Shown here: piece after piece, positions 45,829 to 54,534 of the stretch
Numbering within the stretch: position 1 is the first letter of the stretch
Layout of the letters: each line of letters starts with the position of its first letter
Source: Vibrio ostreae
Lineage (GTDB): Bacteria; Pseudomonadota; Gammaproteobacteria; Enterobacterales; Vibrionaceae
NCBI RefSeq assembly: GCF_019226825.1
Contig: NZ_CP076642.1
Span: 124,001 to 188,000, forward strand
Direction: 5' to 3'
DNA length: 64,000 nt
Made by a program: the position numbers and the translations under genes
Notes under the pieces: model-generated
Databases searched by the model: none
The model's input: only the letters and a program-made list of their open reading frames with translations
What the model was told of the DNA's origin: nothing

Positions 45829-46023
45829 AGCGCCCTGTGTGAATTTAAAAACGGCTGCGTGACCGCATAGCAAATCGTGAGGTGAGAGCCGGCGCTCGGA
45901 GTAAGGAGTGTTGCGCTTTTTACAGAAGGACGATGTGATTTTGTCCGGGACTATGTTGCAGGGGCTCATGCCCGAGGTATCGCAGACCGATAACCATAAG
46001 TTTTGATGTACAGGTAAGCCACG
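45829..46023 (+). other. Long, possibly structured 5' leader of the FecCD operon
   Basis: About 195 bases separate the predicted promoter from the first start codon. AGCGCC (45829-45834) can pair with GGCGCT (45891-45896), enclosing a hairpin around GCTGCG-TGAC-CGCATAGC; further short stems such as GGGGCTCATGCCC follow. It matches no riboswitch I recognise, and no leader gene is evident. Confidence 0.4.
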
Positions 46024-47076
46024 ATGCAATCTGAAATTTTATTACAAGCGATTGACCACCAACGTAGCAGTGAGCGGCGGCGCTGGTTGGTTTTGATGTT
46101 GTTTGGTAGTGTTTTACTGGCTTCATTTGTGCTCGATATTATGACGGGGCCATCTATGTTGAACGCCTCGCATGTTATGAATGCTTTACTGGAATTTATT
46201 GGGCTCCCGTTCCAAGTTGATGCTTCTACTCAGGTAATCGTGACTAATCTGCGTTTACCGATTGCTCTGATGGCGATCATCGTCGGCGGGTCTTTGGGCG
46301 TTGGCGGCGCTGAAATGCAGACTTTGCTGAATAACCCGATGGCCAGCCCTTATACACTGGGTATGGCTGCTGCTGCGGGGTTTGGTGCTGCGATCATGTT
46401 GTACATTGGTTCGTTAGGCTTAGACAGCAACCTTGCTGTGCCCATCGGTGCATTTTTATGTTGTATGCTGTCGGCATGCTTCTTATTTATGTTGGCGTCG
46501 ATGCGTCATATCAGTTCCGGGCAATTAATTTTGGCTGGTATTGCGCTGTTGTTTTTGTTTCAGTCATTGCTTTCGCTGGTGCAGTTTGTTTCTTCTCCTG
46601 AACTGAGTCAGCAGATTTTGTTTTGGTTGTTTGGTAGTTTGTCTAAAGCTACCTGGGGCAATCTGGGGATCACCGCTGTCGTGGTTCTGGGCGGCTTCTT
46701 ACTTCTGATGCAGGATTCCTGGAAACTCACTGCGTTACGTCTGGGTGAAGAGCGGGCGAAAAGTGTTGGTGTTGATGTCACCCGTTTACGTTTGAAGATC
46801 TTGTTTATCGTGGCGGTAATGACGGCCACCGTGACCAGTTTTGTCGGTATCATCGGATTTATTGGCATCGTTGCGCCGAACATTGCCAAGATGCTGGTAG
46901 GCGAAGATCAGCGATTCTTTCTGCCCCTGTCATTTATTATCGGAGCCTGCCTGTTATCGACTGCTTCGGTCTTGTCCAAGTCAATTGTTCCCGGTGCTCT
47001 GTTTCCGATAGGTATTGTTACGGCCATCATCGGCGTGCCGTTCTTTTTCTGGTTGATTGTGGCTAAGCGAGGTTAA
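46024..47076 (+). CDS. FecCD-family iron-complex ABC permease
   Basis: A 350-residue integral membrane permease of the BtuC/FecCD family with about ten membrane segments. Signature regions are LRLPIALMAIIVGGSLGVGGAEMQ, given as RLPIALMAIIVGGSLGVGGA, MASPYTLGMAAAAGFGAA, and GFIGIVAPNIAKMLVGEDQR, which docks on the ATPase. Likely substrates are ferric siderophores, heme or cobalamin. A Fur-like box upstream favours iron. No binding-protein gene is next to it. It precedes the ATPase gene by two bases. Confidence 0.9.
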   Translation: MQSEILLQAIDHQRSSERRRWLVLMLFGSVLLASFVLDIMTGPSMLNASHVMNALLEFIGLPFQVDASTQVIVTNLRLPIALMAIIVGGSLGVGGAEMQTLLNNPMASPYTLGMAAAAGFGAAIMLYIGSLGLDSNLAVPIGAFLCCMLSACFLFMLASMRHISSGQLILAGIALLFLFQSLLSLVQFVSSPELSQQILFWLFGSLSKATWGNLGITAVVVLGGFLLLMQDSWKLTALRLGEERAKSVGVDVTRLRLKILFIVAVMTATVTSFVGIIGFIGIVAPNIAKMLVGEDQRFFLPLSFIIGACLLSTASVLSKSIVPGALFPIGIVTAIIGVPFFFWLIVAKRG

Positions 47077-47078
47077 TC

Positions 47079-47891
47079 ATGTTGAAGCAACACTGCGTGA
47101 CTGAGCCGGTTAAATGTCTGACCGCACAGAAACTAAATATTCAGATCGGTGCGCTCACTCTGGCGCGGGATATCAGTTTCCAGCTCAAGCCCGGTCAGGT
47201 GACTGCGATTCTCGGTCCGAACGGAACGGGAAAAAGCACTTTGCTCAAAACTCTGTTTGGTGAACTCAAACTGGATAGCGGCTCGATTCATCATGGTCAG
47301 GATTCGCTCGATATAAAACGACTGCTACATTGGCGGCAACGTTTCGGTTATATGCCGCAGGATATTCATCTCGATGTGAATCTGACGGTAATCGAAGTCG
47401 TGTTACTCGGTCGTTTGGATGCCTTGAGTTTACGTGTTGAAGATCATATGTTGCACGCGGCGTTAGAGATCTTACAAAGTATGGGGCTTGCCCACCTCGC
47501 CAACCGGGATGTACGCACGTTAAGTGGTGGTCAGTGTCAGATGATTCTGTTTGCACAGGCATTGATGCGCGAGCCACAGATTTTGATGCTGGATGAACCG
47601 GTCAGTGCGCTGGATTTACACCATCAGCATGTCCTGCTCGAACACCTGGTGACTCAGACGCGTGAGCAGCAGTACATCACTTTGATGGTGTTGCATGATC
47701 TTAATCTTGCCGCTCAGTATGCCGATAATTTATTGGTTCTTAAAGAGGGTGAGCTGGTGGCCTGCGGGCATCCTAAGTCCATCCTGACGTCCGAACTGGT
47801 ACAGGATATTTATAACGTTGAAGCCACGGTGATCAGTGATGAAAACGGGATTCCGTTTGTACGGACTCTGCGGTCGAAAAAGGTAGCGTAA
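47079..47891 (+). CDS. Iron-complex ABC transporter ATP-binding protein
   Basis: A 270-residue FecE/FhuC-type ATPase: Walker A GPNGTGKST, Q-loop GYMPQDIHLD, signature LSGGQCQMILFAQAL, Walker B ILMLDEPVSALD, H-loop MVLHDLNLAAQYAD. Its stop codon overlaps the ATG of the MFS gene (TAATG), so all three genes are coupled. Confidence 0.92.
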   Translation: MLKQHCVTEPVKCLTAQKLNIQIGALTLARDISFQLKPGQVTAILGPNGTGKSTLLKTLFGELKLDSGSIHHGQDSLDIKRLLHWRQRFGYMPQDIHLDVNLTVIEVVLLGRLDALSLRVEDHMLHAALEILQSMGLAHLANRDVRTLSGGQCQMILFAQALMREPQILMLDEPVSALDLHHQHVLLEHLVTQTREQQYITLMVLHDLNLAAQYADNLLVLKEGELVACGHPKSILTSELVQDIYNVEATVISDENGIPFVRTLRSKKVA

Positions 47892-49117
47892 TGAAGCTTA
47901 ACCACGTGATGAATGACTGGCGTCTGCTCTCTGCAGCAGGGCGAGTGCTGGTCTTTAACAGCTTCAGCTTTAATCTTGGCTTTTATATGTTACTGCCGTA
48001 TCTGGCTGAGCATCTGCAAAATCTTGGTTTTAGTGGCTGGTATATCGGTTTAATCATCGGCCTGCGGGTATTGAGTCAGCAGGGATTGTTCCTGATTGGC
48101 GGGACTCTGGGCGACCGTTTTGGTTACAAGCCGATGATTCTGATCGGCTGTGCGGTGCGGATTGTCGGCTTCTTTTTACTCGGGGTCAGCGACACGTTTG
48201 TGGCGATAGTGCTCGGTGCATTTTGTACCGGCTTTGCCGGTGCGCTGTTTACGCCAAGCAGCCAGGCCTATTTGTCCTCGGAGTATCCGCAACAGAAAGA
48301 GCGCAACCGGGTGTTTGCGCTGCAGAATCTGGCCAGCGAAGCTGGTATGTTACTCGGGCCTTTAATTGGTCTCAGCCTGTTTGCTGTTAGCTTCATGTGG
48401 GTCGGACTTTCTGCGGCGGCGGTGTTCTTTATTCTGCTGCTACTGCAATGGTATTACCTGCCAAAAGATACGCATCATAGTGTTGAACAACAGCGTCAGG
48501 GCGTGCTGGCGGACTGGTGGCAGATGCTGCAAAACCGGCCTTTCATGCGTTTTGTCATGGCGGCGTGTGTGTATCAGATCCTGTTTCATCAACTCTACCT
48601 GTCTATCCCGCATCAGGTGCGAACCCAGACCGGCGATCCGTCGGTGATTACCTGGGTATTTATGGTGTCATCTTTGATGGGCGTGCTGATGCAACTGCCG
48701 GTCAGTCACTGGGTGGAGAAAAAACTCGGTACCGCCAAAGGTATGGGCTTTGGTATGGCGCTGATGGGCAGTGCATTTTTGGCGCTGAATCTTCATTTTC
48801 CTGCCTGGCCGGCGCTGCCTTTTATTGTTTGTGCTGTGCTGCTCAGCAGCGGCTCGATGATGGTTCTGCCACTGATTGGCGCTTATATTCCGCGCTTTGC
48901 TTCTTCGACCCGCCTGGCCAGTTATTACGGCCTTTACTCCTGTATCGGCGGTTTTTTTGCTTTTGTCGGTAACTGGGGGGCCGGATGGCTGCTGGATCTG
49001 CCGACTTTCCCGTCCGGCTGGTTGTGGTTGTTGTTTGCCACGCTGGGTTGTATGTCAGGGTTGTGGCTGTATCTGCAGGTCAGTGCGCAGCAGGAGCCGG
49101 AAACGGAGCCGGCGTAA
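47891..49117 (+). CDS. MFS transporter, probable siderophore or drug exporter
   Basis: A 408-residue major facilitator with twelve membrane segments. The loop 2-3 motif GDRFGYKPM and the segment FTPSSQAYLSSEYPQQKERNR place it near the MdtH-like drug/siderophore exporters. Its translational coupling to an iron-complex ABC importer suggests it exports a siderophore or moves iron complexes across the inner membrane. This is inference, since no siderophore biosynthesis gene is in the window. Confidence 0.85.
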   Translation: MKLNHVMNDWRLLSAAGRVLVFNSFSFNLGFYMLLPYLAEHLQNLGFSGWYIGLIIGLRVLSQQGLFLIGGTLGDRFGYKPMILIGCAVRIVGFFLLGVSDTFVAIVLGAFCTGFAGALFTPSSQAYLSSEYPQQKERNRVFALQNLASEAGMLLGPLIGLSLFAVSFMWVGLSAAAVFFILLLLQWYYLPKDTHHSVEQQRQGVLADWWQMLQNRPFMRFVMAACVYQILFHQLYLSIPHQVRTQTGDPSVITWVFMVSSLMGVLMQLPVSHWVEKKLGTAKGMGFGMALMGSAFLALNLHFPAWPALPFIVCAVLLSSGSMMVLPLIGAYIPRFASSTRLASYYGLYSCIGGFFAFVGNWGAGWLLDLPTFPSGWLWLLFATLGCMSGLWLYLQVSAQQEPETEPA

Positions 49118-49140
49118 GGGAAGTCTTCGCTGTTTATGAC

Positions 49141-49174
49141 AAAGCCGGCGTCAGTGCCGGCTTTGTTGTTTTCG
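49141..49174 (+). terminator. Terminator after the MFS gene
   Basis: AAAGCCGGC, loop GTCAGT and GCCGGCTTT, then TTGTTGTTTT, 24 bases after the stop codon. Confidence 0.87.
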
Positions 49175-49205
49175 GATCGTTTGTTTTAGCGATGAGCCTG
49201 GTATC

Positions 49206-49231
49206 GTCAGTAGGCAACGTCAGTAGGCAAC
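49206..49231. repeat. Exact 13-bp tandem repeat
   Basis: GTCAGTAGGCAAC occurs twice in direct succession (49206-49218, 49219-49231), just past the LysR stop codon on the minus strand, between convergent genes. Confidence 0.8.
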
Positions 49232-49240
49232 ATAGCACCG

Positions 49241-50149
49241 TCATGTGGTGGCGTTAAATGCTTTCATACCGGTCACTATGCACTCCTGCATCGCCTGAAT
49301 TGATGCACTGAGCGGCCGGCCTTTGCGGATCACCAAATCGACCGTGGTATCGAGTGTATGCATGCCTTCGATATTTACCGCGACAAAGGATTGATTTTTA
49401 AGCTCTTTACTGACGCAGACTTTAGGCAGTAAGGTCCCGCCCAAACCGGCTGACACATAGTTCTTGAGTGCGTCAAACGAATTGCACACCATCAGCTCTT
49501 TCAAGCGGATTTCCTGACGCACTTCATACAGATCAACTGCACGCCGGATACTGAATGATTCATTGAGCAGCGCCAGCGGCACTTCAGCCAGTTCGGCGGG
49601 AGTAATGGTATCAAGCTGTGCCCAGCGGCTCTCTGTAGGAACCAACAGGCTCAACGCCTGAAAAGGGCAGGAGTATAGGACATCGAGTTTGGTATCTGGC
49701 GGTGAATTGAGCAGCACACCAATATCGGTTTCTTCATGTTTGATACAGTCGATCACATCGTCTCCGCCACCGACTTGCAATACCAGTTTTACACCTGGAT
49801 GGCGCCTGGAAAACTGCGCAATGGCGTGATCGATAAGATCCGGTATAAAGCCACCGCCTACAGAAATGCGCAGCGTGCCGCTTTGCAGATTTTCGATTTC
49901 CGACAAATCAGAAATCAGGTCGTTTTTCTTCTGGTTGATATCTTGAATATAACGAGCTAAGCGGACTCCGGATTCGGTGATGTCAACGCCGCGCCCAATC
50001 CGGTCCATGAGACGTACATTGAGCTGGGCTTCCAGTTGTGCCACTTTTCGGCTGATCGCTGAAGGCGAAACGTGCAGCACTTCAGAGGCTGCACGTATGC
50101 TTTTCGTTTTCGCGACCACTTCAAAATATTTGAGGGCTCGTTCGTCCAT
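49241..50149 (-). CDS. LysR-family transcriptional regulator
   Basis: A 302-residue LysR-type regulator with an N-terminal HTH (RAASEVLHVSPSAISRKVAQLE) and a C-terminal substrate-binding domain (about 90-295). Unusually it lies downstream of, and in the same direction as, the amidohydrolase gene (17-base gap) and so is probably co-transcribed with it. It may control the operon in response to the amidohydrolase substrate. Target unproven. Confidence 0.88.
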   Translation of the reverse strand: MDERALKYFEVVAKTKSIRAASEVLHVSPSAISRKVAQLEAQLNVRLMDRIGRGVDITESGVRLARYIQDINQKKNDLISDLSEIENLQSGTLRISVGGGFIPDLIDHAIAQFSRRHPGVKLVLQVGGGDDVIDCIKHEETDIGVLLNSPPDTKLDVLYSCPFQALSLLVPTESRWAQLDTITPAELAEVPLALLNESFSIRRAVDLYEVRQEIRLKELMVCNSFDALKNYVSAGLGGTLLPKVCVSKELKNQSFVAVNIEGMHTLDTTVDLVIRKGRPLSASIQAMQECIVTGMKAFNATT

Positions 50150-50166
50150 GACTATTGTAATGCCGT

Positions 50167-51339
50167 TTAATCTGCCAGTAGGTGTTGTACCAGTCTAACC
50201 CAGAAATTGGCACCAATTGGCAGAACTTCATCATTAAAGTCATAATTCGGACTGTGCAGATTATGTGAATGGTCAGCACTGCCGTTACCCAGCCAGATAT
50301 AAGCACCCGGCAATTTTTCCAGCATAAAGGCAAAATCTTCACCGCCCATGCTGGCGGGTGGGTTGATATGTACCTGCTGAACTTCTGGCATCGCTTCCAG
50401 CACGGCCTGGCAATGCTTCGCCTCATCTACCGTGTTAATGGTGGCCGGGTAGCGGCGCGTGTAGGTGATGTCCGCCCGGCAGCCTTGTGCCTGGGCAATC
50501 GTTCTGACCACTTCGTGCATCCGCGTTTCGATCAGGTCACGAACCTCAGGACAGAATGAACGGGTGGTGCCTTTCAGCGTCACCTGTTCCGGAATGACGT
50601 TATAGGCGTGGCCGCCGTGAATCTGAGTCACACTGATCACGCCGGATTTTTGCGGATCCAGGTTACGGCTAATAATGCCTTGCAGGGCACTGACGATCAG
50701 GCTTGATGCATACACAGGGTCAACCGTCTGGTGCGGCATGGCACCATGACCACCGATACCGGTCACTGTAATATCAAAGGTATCGAATGCGGCCATCACT
50801 GCGCCGTAATGCACGGCAGCTTCACCGGCAGGCAAAGCCGGCCAGTTATGCAGGCCATAGACCTGCGACATAGGAAAACGTTCAAACAGACCGTCAGCGA
50901 TCATCGCTTTGGCGCCGGCCTCGTTCTCTTCTGCTGGCTGGAAAATAAAGTTCACCGTGCCTTTAAATTCAGGATCCTGGGCCAGCGTGACCGCAGCGCC
51001 CAGCAGCATGGTGGTGTGACCGTCGTGGCCACAGGCATGCATTTTACCCTGATGTCTGGAGCAGTGTTCGAAGGTGTTGAGTTCGTCGAGATCGAGTGCA
51101 TCCATATCGGCACGCAGACCGATGGTCGGACCATCGCCCTGATTACCGTGCAGGGTGGCGACCACACCGGTTCCGCCCAGGCCTCGGTCGACTTCCAGGC
51201 CCAGCGAGGACAGGATCTCGGCCACTTTATCCGCGGTACGGAACTCCTCGTAGGCGGTTTCCGGATGAGCGTGGAGATCGCGTCTCCACTTCACCAACTG
51301 CTGATGTTGTTCTGAATGCTGACTAATATAATTTGGCAT
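50167..51339 (-). CDS. M20-family amidohydrolase (hippurate hydrolase-like)
   Basis: A 390-residue zinc-dependent amidohydrolase that would cleave N-acyl amino acids. Metal-binding and catalytic segments: RDLHAHPETAYEE, MHACGHDGHTTMLLGAA, FQPAEENEAGAKAM, and the dimerisation-lid region GIGGHGAMPHQTVDP; the C-terminus has MGGEDFAFMLEKLPGAYIWLG. The frame begins at 51366, but the ATG at 51339 begins the conserved part; its ribosome-binding site is weak. Neighbours are two membrane proteins and a LysR regulator, suggesting uptake and cleavage of one substrate. Confidence 0.9.
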   Translation of the reverse strand: MPNYISQHSEQHQQLVKWRRDLHAHPETAYEEFRTADKVAEILSSLGLEVDRGLGGTGVVATLHGNQGDGPTIGLRADMDALDLDELNTFEHCSRHQGKMHACGHDGHTTMLLGAAVTLAQDPEFKGTVNFIFQPAEENEAGAKAMIADGLFERFPMSQVYGLHNWPALPAGEAAVHYGAVMAAFDTFDITVTGIGGHGAMPHQTVDPVYASSLIVSALQGIISRNLDPQKSGVISVTQIHGGHAYNVIPEQVTLKGTTRSFCPEVRDLIETRMHEVVRTIAQAQGCRADITYTRRYPATINTVDEAKHCQAVLEAMPEVQQVHINPPASMGGEDFAFMLEKLPGAYIWLGNGSADHSHNLHSPNYDFNDEVLPIGANFWVRLVQHLLAD

Positions 51340-51386
51340 AATCTTCACTTTTATAATGGTGCACATTGAGCTTGTGCTTTGAGAGT

Positions 51387-51857
51387 TTAAAGTGACAGGT
51401 TAGCGATGATCGCTGAGCCCAGGTACGTGCCGGTAAACACAAGCAGCGCGATAATGACGACTTTACCACCGGCAGTTTTAAAAGTTGAGACTTCTTGTTT
51501 ACTGATAGCGATACCCGCATACGCTAATACCGGGCTGACCAGGCTGAGGAAGTTAATTTCTTTTACCTGAGTCAGAATAAATTCCGATACCGGTGACGCC
51601 GGGATTGTTAATACCACACTCACCAGTGACAGCCATGCCACCGACGGTAAATAGAAAGGCATATATTTGGCTAATGCCAATCCAATGATAACCATACCAA
51701 AGATAATCACCATACCAGGCAGTGCTGACAATGGTGTAATGCCGGTACCCGTCCAGTTACTGATCAGTGCGATAATGCACACAATCACTAACACTGATGC
51801 ATAATCTAATAAGTTGATCGACGCGTTCACGTTCTTTTTTGCAGTAGTATCAGACAT
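51387..51857 (-). CDS. Small hydrophobic membrane protein of unknown function
   Basis: A 156-residue membrane protein with about five hydrophobic segments (near 15-35, 43-61, 66-83, 107-120, 130-152). No family was recognised. The ATG at 51857 has AAGGA about ten bases before it; a GTG at 51866 overlaps the upstream stop codon. It lies between a DUF3100-like protein and an M20 amidohydrolase and probably forms a transporter with the former. Confidence 0.7.
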   Translation of the reverse strand: MSDTTAKKNVNASINLLDYASVLVIVCIIALISNWTGTGITPLSALPGMVIIFGMVIIGLALAKYMPFYLPSVAWLSLVSVVLTIPASPVSEFILTQVKEINFLSLVSPVLAYAGIAISKQEVSTFKTAGGKVVIIALLVFTGTYLGSAIIANLSL

Positions 51858-51862
51858 TGAGA

Positions 51863-52708
51863 TCACTTCCTTGTGTTGCTGATTGCTTGTGGCTCTGATG
51901 GTATGGCGGCTTTATTACCCGTAAGCAGGCGATACAGTTTTTCGGTCAGGGGCAGGGCAATAAACAGACCGACAAACAGGCCAGAGGCGTTGGTCAGCAG
52001 GTTACTTGCTCCGGCCAGAGCCAGGATTTCTTCTTTCATTGCTGGCAGTGATGCGCCCAGTGCCGCAGAACAAGCGGCGGTCATGCTTCCACTACCCACA
52101 CCACAGGCCATTGCCAGTGCACGAGGGTCAAACCATCCGGTCGAAGCCAGGAGCGAGGCGAGAATTCCGAAATAGAGTGTACCGAACATGGTACCCATGA
52201 CGTAGACACCCATCACCCCGACGCCTTCCGGGCTCTTTAAACCATACTTATCAGAAATCAGCGCGATATTCGGTTCACGAGCGATAGAAAAGCAGGCTCC
52301 CACGGCTTCACGGCCCATTTTCAACACCAGGATCGCCAGTGGCATCGCAATTAAAATCGTACCCAGGTTACCGAGTTCCTGCAGTAACATCGCCGGACCG
52401 ATTTCGAGAATTTTATTCAATGACGGGCCAATAAGAGTGCCGAATTTAGCCAGGAAAGGCAGTACAGAAATAATAATAATGGGTGTGGCTTTTTCAGCAT
52501 GTTTGGACGTCAGAATGACTTTGGCTTTTTTGACCACGTTCGGATTGACTAACAAACCGAATATAAAGGCATAGAACAGCGGTAATAAAACAACACTGCT
52601 GCCACCCAGTGGCACCTTAATAATTCCTATCAGTTCTGAGATGACGGCAATAATAACCACCGTGAGGTGTAGACGCCAGTGACCAAGCTGGCCTTTCAAA
52701 CTATCCAT
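51863..52708 (-). CDS. DUF3100-like membrane protein
   Basis: A 281-residue membrane protein with about eight hydrophobic segments, resembling the uncharacterised DUF3100 family (CGVGSGSMTAACSAALGASLP and ASNLLTNASGLFVGLFIALP). The frame is open to 52927, but the ATG at 52708 with AAGGA about eight bases before it begins the conserved part. It is the first gene of the operon with the small membrane protein, M20 amidohydrolase and LysR genes. A substrate transporter role is inference from context. Confidence 0.72.
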   Translation of the reverse strand: MDSLKGQLGHWRLHLTVVIIAVISELIGIIKVPLGGSSVVLLPLFYAFIFGLLVNPNVVKKAKVILTSKHAEKATPIIIISVLPFLAKFGTLIGPSLNKILEIGPAMLLQELGNLGTILIAMPLAILVLKMGREAVGACFSIAREPNIALISDKYGLKSPEGVGVMGVYVMGTMFGTLYFGILASLLASTGWFDPRALAMACGVGSGSMTAACSAALGASLPAMKEEILALAGASNLLTNASGLFVGLFIALPLTEKLYRLLTGNKAAIPSEPQAISNTRK

Positions 52709-53081
52709 AGTTTGCTTCCTTGTGATTGTGAGCTTCTTGCTGGGGATCATTTTGGATTTAACCACAAAGATATTGATGAAACTAATGATATAAAACCAAC
52801 GAATTGTTCTAAAAAAGTCAACACAAGATATGATTCTGTTGCTAAACAGAGATGCAAAAAGCTCGGTTGGGCTTTGTGCCAGTGACAGAATAATTCGCTG
52901 CTTATGTGCTTTAAACTGGTCAGCCATTAATTGTCGTTATCGGCTCAGCGGAGATTTGTACCAGTTGTGTCCGGATCCTGCTGTTAATACTCGACGAGCA
53001 GACTAATTTGCGTTATACAGTCAAAAATTTTGGGGTGAAAAACCCGCAATTCTCATCAATTAGCCGACGGCGAGGGACAGT

Positions 53082-53723
53082 ATGTTAGAGATGTTTGGGG
53101 TGATCAATATTTGGACTTATCTGGCCGGTTTAACCATGATCATTCTCGCGCCGGGTCCTAACTCTTTGTATGTGCTGAAATCTAGCTCGTCGTTTGGTGT
53201 TAAAGCCGGTTACAAAGCAGCCAGTGGTGTCTTAATTGGTGATGCAATTCTGATTCTGCTGTCTTATCTGGGGGTGGCGTCGCTGATTCAGGCGTCACCA
53301 GTGCTGTTTACCATTATTCGTTATCTGGGAGCCGCTTATCTGCTGTATCTGGGGCTGAAAATCATCCATCAGTTGCTGCGTAAAGATGCAGTGGATGAGG
53401 ATGGGGTAGAGCGGCCAAAGAAGAGTGAAAATATTTTTGTGAAGTCGCTGTCACTGAGCCTGACCAATCCGAAAGCGATTCTGTTTTACGTGTCGTTTTT
53501 CATTCAGTTTATTGATTACACCTACGATCACACCTGGATCTCTTACCTGATTCTGGCCACCATTCTGGAAGTTTTCAGCATCGTTTATCTGAGTGCGCTG
53601 ATTTTCCTTGGCACATCTCTGACCCAAATGTTTCGTAACCATAAGCGTTTGTCGCAAGTCGGCAATGGCATTTTGGGGATGTTCTTTATGGGCTTTGCCG
53701 CGCGTCTCGCCAGCCTGAGTTAA
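53082..53723 (+). CDS. leuE: Leucine efflux protein
   Basis: A 213-residue LysE/RhtB-family exporter with six membrane segments, closely resembling E. coli LeuE (about 212 residues): GVINIWTYLAGLTMIILAPGPNSLYVLK, given as NIWTYLAGLTMIILAPGPNS, then SLTNPKAILFYVSFFIQFID and MGFAARLASL at the end. It exports leucine and some related amino acids. GAGGG precedes the ATG. Transcribed alone. Confidence 0.9.
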   Translation: MLEMFGVINIWTYLAGLTMIILAPGPNSLYVLKSSSSFGVKAGYKAASGVLIGDAILILLSYLGVASLIQASPVLFTIIRYLGAAYLLYLGLKIIHQLLRKDAVDEDGVERPKKSENIFVKSLSLSLTNPKAILFYVSFFIQFIDYTYDHTWISYLILATILEVFSIVYLSALIFLGTSLTQMFRNHKRLSQVGNGILGMFFMGFAARLASLS

Positions 53724-53888
53724 CGGCAGCGACAGATAAAGTGGGCGTCGAAATGTGAAAAAGTGCCGGATAGCGCGAAGAGTCATGCTGTCCGGCAGGC
53801 GTGAGAGATGGCTTGAATGCCGTCACGTAAAGGGACTTAATGATAAAACACAGGGGATTAAGACCGGCGACGTCGCCGCCGGAGCAGG

Positions 53889-53930
53889 ATGTTATTTCCT
53901 GATATCAAAATGTTATTCGCTAATATCAAA
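53889..53930 (-). repeat. Two 21-bp repeats carrying the hydrolase stop codon
   Basis: ATGTTATTTCCTGATATCAAA (53889-53909) is followed by a second copy differing at three positions (53910-53930). The second holds the last codons and stop of the hydrolase gene (FDISE-stop); the first reads FDIRK-stop in the same frame. The gene's 3' end has been duplicated in phase. Confidence 0.82.
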
Positions 53931-54524
53931 GCACTGACGAATAAATTGCGCAGCCCGCTCGGCGCCTTGCTGGGAGATTGTGTGCGGGATGCCATCTTCA
54001 AAGAGGGTCGTCACTTTGGCACCTTGCGCTTTGAGTTGCTGAGCTGCTTTTTCTGTTTCACTGAACGGGATGACCGGATCCGCTTTACCATGAATGAGCA
54101 GCAGTGGTGCCCGGGTATTCACCTCATGCGGTTGCGGAGAAGCCAGGCGGCCGGAAAATCCGACCACGGCGTGCACGGGTAAGCGGTTACTGGCCACAAC
54201 ATCCAGAGACATAATTGTGCCCTGAGAAAAACCAACCAGTACAATCTGGTCTTTTTCCCAAGTCGCGCCATGTTCCAGCAGCAGCTCGCTGAGCGTTTTA
54301 TCCAGTGCTGCACGGGCATCATGAACCCGGATAGCCCGGTTCACTTCATTAACACCGCTGATGCTAAACCACTGATAACCATTGCCCTGATCGAAGGGAA
54401 ACGGGCCGTTCGGAGCCAAAAATGCCACGTCCGGCATAGAGCTTGCCCAGTAATCACCTAAACGCTCCAGATCTGCGCCTGAGCTGCCAACGCCGTGCAG
54501 AAATATCACAATTTTCTTAGTCAT
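53913..54524 (-). CDS. Carboxylesterase/phospholipase-family alpha/beta hydrolase
   Basis: A 203-residue serine hydrolase. The nucleophile lies in LVGFSQGTIMSLD, the acid in IHGKADPVIPF and the histidine in EDGIPHTISQQG. The N-terminus IVIFLHGVGSSGADL is typical of the phospholipase/carboxylesterase family (YpfH-like). It starts 10 bases after the glutathionyl-hydroquinone reductase gene, with AAGGAA before the ATG, so the two are co-transcribed. Physiological substrate unknown. Confidence 0.87.
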   Translation of the reverse strand: MTKKIVIFLHGVGSSGADLERLGDYWASSMPDVAFLAPNGPFPFDQGNGYQWFSISGVNEVNRAIRVHDARAALDKTLSELLLEHGATWEKDQIVLVGFSQGTIMSLDVVASNRLPVHAVVGFSGRLASPQPHEVNTRAPLLLIHGKADPVIPFSETEKAAQQLKAQGAKVTTLFEDGIPHTISQQGAERAAQFIRQCFDISE

Positions 54525-54534
54525 GGTTGATTCC

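Noticed and set aside
45829..46023. Cobalamin or molybdenum-cofactor riboswitch in the FecCD leader
   Set aside because: Neither the B12-box nor the Moco consensus sequences could be found; left as an unnamed leader.
53764..53797. Hairpin TGCCGGATAGC...GCTGTCCGGCA after leuE as terminator
   Set aside because: A good stem, but no T run follows on either strand, so termination cannot be claimed.
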